This document shows positions 11,677 to 16,255 of a stretch of DNA of 16,255 nucleotides, piece after piece. The stretch spans positions 1-16,255 of the forward strand of contig JAUSHF010000019.1 of assembly GCA_030648705.1 (NCBI GenBank), given 5' to 3'. Source of the DNA: a bacterium (GTDB taxonomy: Bacteria > Patescibacteriota > Minisyncoccia > Phycocordibacterales > PALSA-1337). A model generated the notes under the pieces. That model had not been told where the DNA came from. It made no database searches and saw only the letters and a list, made by a program, of their open reading frames with translations. Every line of letters starts with the position of its first letter. Positions within the stretch are counted from its first letter, which is position 1. Position numbers and translations under genes: made by a program.

Positions 11677-13968
11677 ATGAAGTTACTTATCGTAGAATCA
11701 CCAGCAAAAGCAAAGACCATTTCTAAATATTTAGATGGCGAATTTACCGTGAAAGCATCAGTCGGCCATATTCGTGATTTGCCAAAGAGCAATAAGAAAG
11801 CACTCGATATAGAGAATGGCTTTATACCCCACTATGAAATCTCTAAAGGTAAAGAGAATATCGTAGCAGAAATTAAAGCACTTTCAGAAAAAGCTACTGA
11901 AGTATTACTCGCGACCGACCCGGACCGTGAAGGAGAAGCTATTGCTTGGCATATTGCTGAAGCTGTAGGTCTAAAGAAACCTAAGCGAATCACCTTCCAC
12001 GAAATCACCAAAGATGCTGTTAAAGAAGCCGTGCTACATCCTCGTCATATAGATATGAACCTTAAAGAGGCTCAGGAAGCTCGTAGAGTGCTTGATAGAC
12101 TGGTGGGTTACGAATTATCAGGTCTTATCTGGAAAAAGGTTAGGTATGGCCTTTCTGCTGGTAGAGTACAGTCGCCTGCTCTTAGAATAGTGGTAGAAAG
12201 AGAGCGTGAAATACGTGCATTCAAAGCAGATAAGTACTGGACTATAGAAGCCGATTTTAAGAATGATACTATCTCTAAGATGGGTTTGCCTTCTATTACT
12301 TTTACTTGTAGTAAAGAACCTACGGATATAAAAACTGTAGAGGAGATTTTAGAAGTCGCTAAAGAAAATAAATGGGCGATTAAAGATATAAATGAAACTG
12401 AAGTAAAAAGAAGTCCGAAAGCTCCTTTTACCACTTCTACTCTTCAGCAAACAGCCAGCTCCAGATTAGGCCTCTCTCCTTCGAATACTATGCGTATAGC
12501 GCAAAAGCTTTACGAAGCTGGTCTCATATCATATATGAGAACTGATAGTACTACTCTAAGTAAAGTAGCACAGGCTCAAATAGCTGTATTAGTAGAAAAA
12601 GATTATGGCAAAGAATTCGTAGAAGTTAGAGATTACGTTACAAAGAGTAAGAATGCTCAAGAAGCACACGAGGCTATTCGCCCTACAGTTTTTTTTAAAA
12701 AGAAAGCTGGTACACCTGAACAAAATAAACTTTACCAATTAATTTGGCAAAGAACTGTGGCGTCTCAGATGACAGATGCTAATACCCTTCGTACGAAGAT
12801 TTCAGCTAATATTTCAAATATTACGAATTTTGAAAATCTCGAAAATTCAGAAAAAAGTCAAGAGAAAAATTCAAAAGAAAGTTCAAAAGAAATTCCCGAC
12901 TTTAATGTAAATGGAAGCAGAATACTTTTTCCAGGCTGGCTTAAAGCAGATCCTGATGCACAAGGTGACGAAGTCTCTTTGCCTAAATTTACTGTTGGAG
13001 AAAGTTTAGAACTTTTAAATATTCATTCTGATGAAAAGGAAACACTTCCACCACCTAGATACACCGAAGCTGGTCTAGTTAAAGAATTAGAAAAACGCGG
13101 AATCGGCCGTCCTTCTACTTATGCTTCTATTATTAAGACTATCGAAGAACGTGGGTATGTAGAAAAAGAAGCTCGTTCTATTAAGCCTACTGACACAGGA
13201 GAAGTGGTAAGCACTTTTTTAGAAGAAAATTTCAATGACTATATTAGTGATACCTTCACAGCTGAAATGGAAGATAAGCTCGACAGTATTGCAAAAGGTG
13301 AATACACATATTTAAAAACTCTTACCGATTTTTATAAACCATTTCACAAGGAAGTTAAGGCAAAAGAAAAAACTGCGAAGATTACTAATTTAGGTGATGC
13401 AGATCCTAAATGGCTTTGTCCTAAGTGTAAATCTAAGATGATTATCAAACTTGGAAAAAATGGTAAGTTCATGAGCTGTTCCCTATATCCAGATTGTGAG
13501 GGAGCTAGGACTATTGATGGTGTCGAATTGGCAGGACCTAAAATGACTGGTGAAAAGTGTCCTGAATGTACTGAAGGGATGCTCGTAGAGCGAGAGGGAC
13601 GTTTCGGAACTTTCATTTCTTGTTCACGTTATCCCAAATGTAAATTTATTAAAAAAGATCCTGAATTAGATAAGAAAAATTCTACAGGAGTTAAATGTCC
13701 TACTTGTAAAGACGGTATGATGATGGCTCGTCGTGGAAGATTCGGAATGTTCTATAGCTGTTCTAATTATCCTGATTGTAAGACTGCTATTAAAGCTAAA
13801 CCTACTGGCAGAATGTGTGATTATAAACGTGAAGATAAAATAGATCCCGCAACAGGAAAAACTGGAGTAATTTGTGGCGCGCTAATGATGGAAGGCACAA
13901 AGACTATTCCAGAACGTTGTTCTGATAAGATTTGTCCGAATCATAATCCTCACAAATTAGTTAAATAA
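11677..13968 (+). CDS. topA: DNA topoisomerase I
   Basis: The 763-residue type IA topoisomerase relaxes negative supercoils. The Toprim domain has LLIVESPAKAKTISKYL (3-19, catalytic E7) and DPDREGEAIAW (81-91). AGRVQSPALR (161-170) and the active-site region LISYMRTDST (283-292, Tyr286) follow. A low-complexity Asn/Ser/Glu/Lys insertion (about 380-405) interrupts the cleavage-domain region. Three four-Cys zinc ribbons begin near residues 581, 628 and 674 (CPKCKSKM, CPECTEGM, CPTCKDGM). A fourth, degenerate Cys cluster ends the protein (MCDY, ICGA, RCSD, ICPN). It follows dprA in one operon; GATAAT lies 8 nt before the ATG and no Shine-Dalgarno sequence is seen. The stop codon lies inside the left arm of a large terminator hairpin. 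Confidence 0.98.
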   Translation: MKLLIVESPAKAKTISKYLDGEFTVKASVGHIRDLPKSNKKALDIENGFIPHYEISKGKENIVAEIKALSEKATEVLLATDPDREGEAIAWHIAEAVGLKKPKRITFHEITKDAVKEAVLHPRHIDMNLKEAQEARRVLDRLVGYELSGLIWKKVRYGLSAGRVQSPALRIVVEREREIRAFKADKYWTIEADFKNDTISKMGLPSITFTCSKEPTDIKTVEEILEVAKENKWAIKDINETEVKRSPKAPFTTSTLQQTASSRLGLSPSNTMRIAQKLYEAGLISYMRTDSTTLSKVAQAQIAVLVEKDYGKEFVEVRDYVTKSKNAQEAHEAIRPTVFFKKKAGTPEQNKLYQLIWQRTVASQMTDANTLRTKISANISNITNFENLENSEKSQEKNSKESSKEIPDFNVNGSRILFPGWLKADPDAQGDEVSLPKFTVGESLELLNIHSDEKETLPPPRYTEAGLVKELEKRGIGRPSTYASIIKTIEERGYVEKEARSIKPTDTGEVVSTFLEENFNDYISDTFTAEMEDKLDSIAKGEYTYLKTLTDFYKPFHKEVKAKEKTAKITNLGDADPKWLCPKCKSKMIIKLGKNGKFMSCSLYPDCEGARTIDGVELAGPKMTGEKCPECTEGMLVEREGRFGTFISCSRYPKCKFIKKDPELDKKNSTGVKCPTCKDGMMMARRGRFGMFYSCSNYPDCKTAIKAKPTGRMCDYKREDKIDPATGKTGVICGALMMEGTKTIPERCSDKICPNHNPHKLVK

Positions 13969-14057
13969 AATAGCAAAAAATAATAAAGGGGTCTCTTCAC
14001 TAAAGCGCTTCGCTAACCCGTTCAGAGACCCCTTTATTATTTTTTGCTATTTTATTT
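13963..14057. terminator. Bidirectional terminator: perfect 34-bp inverted repeat
   Basis: Arms 13963-13996 and 14024-14057 pair perfectly over 34 bp around a 27-nt loop. The core is AAAGGGGTCTCT with AGAGACCCCTTT, flanked by AATAGCAAAAAAT-type A-runs that become U-runs after the GC core in each direction. The loop holds a second mini-hairpin (AGCG-ctt-CGCT). It separates convergent topA (+) and slipin (-). The topA stop codon (13966-13968) lies within the left arm. Confidence 0.95.
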
Positions 14058-14066
14058 GTTATTTGG

Positions 14067-14810
14067 TTATTTTGTTTTGATGAATCCTTCTAAAGCTTTT
14101 AACGCTTCTACTGGAACCATATACACCACTGTATTACTCTGGTCTGAAGACATATCATTTATAGATTGTAGAGTTCTGAGATGAAGAGCACCCGGAGTCT
14201 TTGCTAACATTTCTGCAGCACGTGCAATATTTTCTGAAGCAGCTAATTCACCTTCTGAATTTATTATCACTGCCCTCTTTTCTCTCTCTGCCTCTGCCTG
14301 CTTACCAATAGTTCTTTCCATATCTGGAGGAAGACTAACATCTTTAAGTTCTACATTTTGCACTTTAAGTCCCCAATTATCTGTTTCTTTATCGACAATT
14401 TCTCTAATACGATCAGCGATCTTATCTCTACTTGAAAGAAGCTCATCGAGAGTCACTTCACCAACTATATTTCTCATCGTTGTCTGAGCGTACTGAGATA
14501 TTGCATAACGGAAATCCTCCACTTCTATCACAGCTTTATTCGCATCACTAACTTTATAATAAATCACGGCATTCACACGGACAGTCACGTTGTCACGCGT
14601 AATAGCATTTTGATCTGGAACATCTACTGCTTTAGTTCTAATATCCACCCTTTGATAACCTTGAATGATAGGCCAAACTATTCTCCAGCCAGGCATCATA
14701 ATAGAAGTGAATTTACCAAAAGTAAATTTAACACCTCTCTCGTATTGATTAATCTGACGTATACATGTAAAAAGTATAAAAACCGCGACTATAATAATTG
14801 GATACCACAT
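14067..14810 (-). CDS. Slipin (SPFH/band 7 stomatin-like membrane protein)
   Basis: The 247-residue protein begins with one hydrophobic helix (about 2-18), followed by QINQYERGVKFTFGKF and PGWRIVWPIIQGYQRVDIRT, the classic start of a slipin SPFH domain. Then come DVPDQNAITRDNVTVRVNAVIYYKV, ISQYAQTTMRNIVGEVTLDELLSSRDKI and WGLKVQNVELKDVSLPPDMERTIGKQAEAEREKRA, and a C-terminal helical region ending ALEGFIKTK. Slipins form membrane-attached oligomers. No NfeD-type partner gene is adjacent. It ends just before the shared terminator with topA, 37 nt after hicA, so read-through from hicBA is possible. Confidence 0.95.
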   Translation of the reverse strand: MWYPIIIVAVFILFTCIRQINQYERGVKFTFGKFTSIMMPGWRIVWPIIQGYQRVDIRTKAVDVPDQNAITRDNVTVRVNAVIYYKVSDANKAVIEVEDFRYAISQYAQTTMRNIVGEVTLDELLSSRDKIADRIREIVDKETDNWGLKVQNVELKDVSLPPDMERTIGKQAEAEREKRAVIINSEGELAASENIARAAEMLAKTPGALHLRTLQSINDMSSDQSNTVVYMVPVEALKALEGFIKTK

Positions 14811-14847
14811 AAAAATAATTTTTAAATTAATAAATATAACATATACT

Positions 14848-15081
14848 TTAATTACTAAACCATTCTTCTTTTGTAATTCCAGACTGAATTATTATACCAT
14901 TCATCGTTCTTGGTCTAATACTTTCTGATCCGTGATAAGGAACACAGACTTGTTTAACAGATCCATTATTTACTCCTACAAAATAGTGATGACTTCCACG
15001 GATGTGATTTAAATAAAAATTATGTTTCTTTAAAAATTTCACAACTTCTGTGTAATTCCAATTAAAGATTTTCTTTACCAT
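14848..15081 (-). CDS. hicA: HicA-type mRNA interferase toxin
   Basis: The 77-residue protein has the HicA dsRBD-like fold: NWNYTEVVKFLKKHNFYLNH (helix), then IRGSHHYFV, with the conserved Gly-Ser-His of the family (G29-S30-H31; His is catalytic in HicA), a strand QVCVPYHGSESIRPRTM, and a helix ending ITKEEWFSN. HicA cleaves mRNA and is blocked by HicB. It follows hicB with a 12-nt gap and an A-rich ribosome-binding stretch (AAAAAAG). The active-site His is present, so the toxin looks functional. Confidence 0.88.
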   Translation of the reverse strand: MVKKIFNWNYTEVVKFLKKHNFYLNHIRGSHHYFVGVNNGSVKQVCVPYHGSESIRPRTMNGIIIQSGITKEEWFSN

Positions 15082-15093
15082 CTTTTTTAATCT

Positions 15094-15405
15094 TTAGACT
15101 AACTGCCTTCCAAAAGTAAATATTTTATAAGGTGATTCTACAGGATTCCCAGCTATCAAATCATTCCATAATTTTTCATATTCTTCATCAGTCTTTTGAT
15201 TAAGGACTCTTGGTCTTAAATTAGCCTTTTTTGCTGATTCAATATATCCAGTAATAGCTTCAAAAAGATTAAACAGAGCAACTTCTTTAGTAGATCCTTC
15301 TATAACTAAATTAAATTCTAAACCAACAGCATAAAATACATCATCTTCTTTCATAACAATATATCTTATCGAACCCTTTTGAAATGAGTTTTGTTGCTTT
15401 ACCAT
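15094..15405 (-). CDS. hicB: HicB-type antitoxin
   Basis: The 103-residue protein has a partly degraded HicB RNase H-like fold: IRYIVMKEDDVFYAVGLEFNLVIEGST, then EVALFNLFEAITGYIESAKKANL, and a C-terminal part DEEYEKLWNDLIAGN. There is no obvious ribbon-helix-helix or HTH DNA-binding tail. The order hicB then hicA and the 12-nt spacing support a toxin-antitoxin pair. It has the clearest Shine-Dalgarno in the window (GAGG, 4 nt before ATG), fitting the need for high antitoxin output, and its own promoter with a palindrome over the -10. Confidence 0.8.
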   Translation of the reverse strand: MVKQQNSFQKGSIRYIVMKEDDVFYAVGLEFNLVIEGSTKEVALFNLFEAITGYIESAKKANLRPRVLNQKTDEEYEKLWNDLIAGNPVESPYKIFTFGRQLV

Positions 15406-15409
15406 AATA

Positions 15410-15443
15410 CCTCAATATTACAATATTTTTACCAAAATAACAA
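15410..15443 (-). promoter_or_regulatory. hicBA promoter, operator-like palindrome and Shine-Dalgarno
   Basis: On the minus strand, TTGTTA (15438-15443) is followed after 17 nt by TAATAT (15415-15420), then GAGG (15410-15413) 4 nt before the ATG. AATATTacAATATT (15414-15427) is an inverted repeat covering the -10, a fitting site for autorepression by HicB, though AT-rich palindromes are cheap in this genome. Confidence 0.6.
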
Positions 15444-15466
15444 CACGCACGCACAAGGCATTCACT

Positions 15467-15841
15467 CTAAATTTTTAGGAATAACTCTAAACTATCGGTC
15501 GGCACAAATTTTGTGACATAGCAATCTAAGCCTATATCATTTGTCGGTTCAGAAAAATATATGGGCTTCCCTTTAGCTATTGTATATCCGAGTTCAAGCT
15601 TACAACTCGTACCCATATATCCTTGAGGAGTAATGAGGTAGACAACATCTGCTTCATCAATAGCCACGTAATGTTCTTGAGCAAGTCTTTTCTTTTCCTC
15701 AATCGTATTAGCATCGTCTTTATTGTCAGTACTGTAGTCTATGTTAGGAAAAATTGGTTGCAATCCAAGAGCCTCTAATTTTGAGATTGTATCTCGAACT
15801 AAATCTCGATATTTCATACTGCACCCAATTACAATTTTCAT
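15467..15841 (-). CDS. Nucleoside 2-deoxyribosyltransferase-like protein
   Basis: The 124-residue Rossmann-like protein starts MKIVIGCSMKYRDLVRDTISKL. It carries IDEADVVYLITPQGYMG (61-77) and CKLELGYTIAKGKPIYF (80-96), the D...(S/T)xxxExGYAxxxGKP pattern of the nucleoside 2-deoxyribosyltransferase/DUF4406 family, with E83 in the place of the catalytic Glu and D65 nearby. Members exchange bases on deoxynucleosides or cleave nucleotides, and some act in defence signalling. It lies 26 nt after parB, probably in the same transcript; TAGATAATAT occurs in that region about 25 nt before the ATG. The exact substrate is open. Confidence 0.75.
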   Translation of the reverse strand: MKIVIGCSMKYRDLVRDTISKLEALGLQPIFPNIDYSTDNKDDANTIEEKKRLAQEHYVAIDEADVVYLITPQGYMGTSCKLELGYTIAKGKPIYFSEPTNDIGLDCYVTKFVPTDSLELFLKI

Positions 15842-15867
15842 ATGTTTGTTTCTTAAAAAGATATTAT

Positions 15868-16255
15868 CTATAAACTAAAATTCTTTATAGAGTACAAATC
15901 TTCGGAATTATCTTCTGCCTCTTTTTCCTCTTTAGAACGGTCATCGACAGCGACTTCTTCGGCTGGATTTTCATTAACTATTTGGTTTCCGTTTTCTGGC
16001 ACATTTTCTGTCAAAACAGCAGATTCGGCGACAGTTTCATTTGCTTTCATTTCACTATTTATTTGCCCTATTATATCCCCTCTTCCATTTAACTTTCCAT
16101 TCTTAAGCATTTCCATAATAGTTTGCAAATCATCGTTTGAGAAAAAGTCTATTGTGACCTTTCCACCATTTTCTCTCTTCTCTATATGAACACGAGTTCC
16201 TAAAGAGTCAGCGAGGTTTTTTTCCATTTCTACTAAAGCTGGATCTAATTCCTTC
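15868..16255 (-). CDS. parB: ParB-family partition protein, C-terminal part (runs off the edge)
   Basis: The frame is open to the window end, so the start lies outside. The visible start, KELDPALVEMEKNLADSLGTR, continues VHIEKRENGGKVTIDFFSND and DLQTIMEML. This is the C-terminal dimerisation domain of ParB/Spo0J (LGTKVxIxxxxxxGKIxIxYxSxEDLxxIxxxL). The CTPase and HTH domains are not in the window. After the domain, the protein carries an unusual tail of about 75 residues, rich in Glu, Asn and Ala (NENPAEEVAVDDRSKEEKEA), and ends SIKNFSL. ParB binds parS near the origin, so the origin may be close, but no parS-like palindrome (TGTTTCACGTGAAACA) was seen. Confidence 0.88.
   Translation of the reverse strand, partial: KELDPALVEMEKNLADSLGTRVHIEKRENGGKVTIDFFSNDDLQTIMEMLKNGKLNGRGDIIGQINSEMKANETVAESAVLTENVPENGNQIVNENPAEEVAVDDRSKEEKEAEDNSEDLYSIKNFSL

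Noticed and set aside
12841..12900. Quasi-repeats (AAAATTCAAAAGAAAG type) within topA
   Set aside because: They encode a low-complexity Ser/Glu/Lys insertion in frame; no independent repeat element.
1..16255. CRISPR arrays, tRNA and rRNA genes, complete transposons
   Set aside because: No regularly spaced repeats, cloverleaf signatures, rRNA motifs or transposase genes were seen anywhere in the window.

Overview
The window looks like the chromosome of a Patescibacteria/CPR-type bacterium, probably of the Parcubacteria group. The evidence is AT-rich DNA, short intergenic gaps, a minimal FtsQ-like protein and short CPR-style hypothetical proteins beside core genes. Shine-Dalgarno sequences are nearly absent; several start codons instead sit 6-8 nt behind a -10-like hexamer. 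The taxonomic call is inference, since no rRNA or tRNA gene is present.

Region by region: (1) 1-847 holds a left-edge fragment, a small three-helix membrane protein and two hairpin terminators. (2) 848-2484 (-) is a two-gene membrane unit: a DUF2157-like polytopic protein and a membrane-anchored protein with an EF-hand-like calcium loop. (3) 2545-3419 (-) is a GC-richer stretch with two small, self-contained transcription units (57 and 80 aa), each with its own promoter and hairpin terminator, plus a palindrome/tandem-repeat element between them. (4) 3425-4540 (-) is ychF. (5) 4591-8081 is an accessory island of decayed defence-type genes: an N-terminal scrap resembling a type III DNA methylase, an intact AlbA_2/HATPase protein, the C-terminal third of an SNF2-type helicase and the first ~26 residues of a SAM methyltransferase. 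An intact P-loop kinase/ASCH gene pair follows. The island is bracketed by an exact 47-bp direct repeat carrying the ychF promoter and first codons. (6) 8167-10602 (-) is a core operon: serS, ftsQ-like, 77-aa protein. (7) 10715-13968 (+) is dprA-topA, facing (8) a slipin gene (-) across a perfect 34-bp inverted repeat. (9) 14848-16255 (-) holds hicA, hicB, a nucleoside deoxyribosyltransferase-like gene and the C-terminal end of parB.

Functionally, core genes for translation (serS, ychF), DNA topology and uptake (topA, dprA), division (ftsQ-like) and segregation (parB) surround one island, and a hicBA toxin-antitoxin pair lies next to parB. The most notable observation is the island: the ychF promoter is duplicated at both borders, and inside is a collapsed helicase-methylase operon of which only the AlbA-type ATP-binding gene is intact. 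No CRISPR array, complete insertion sequence, tRNA or rRNA was seen.
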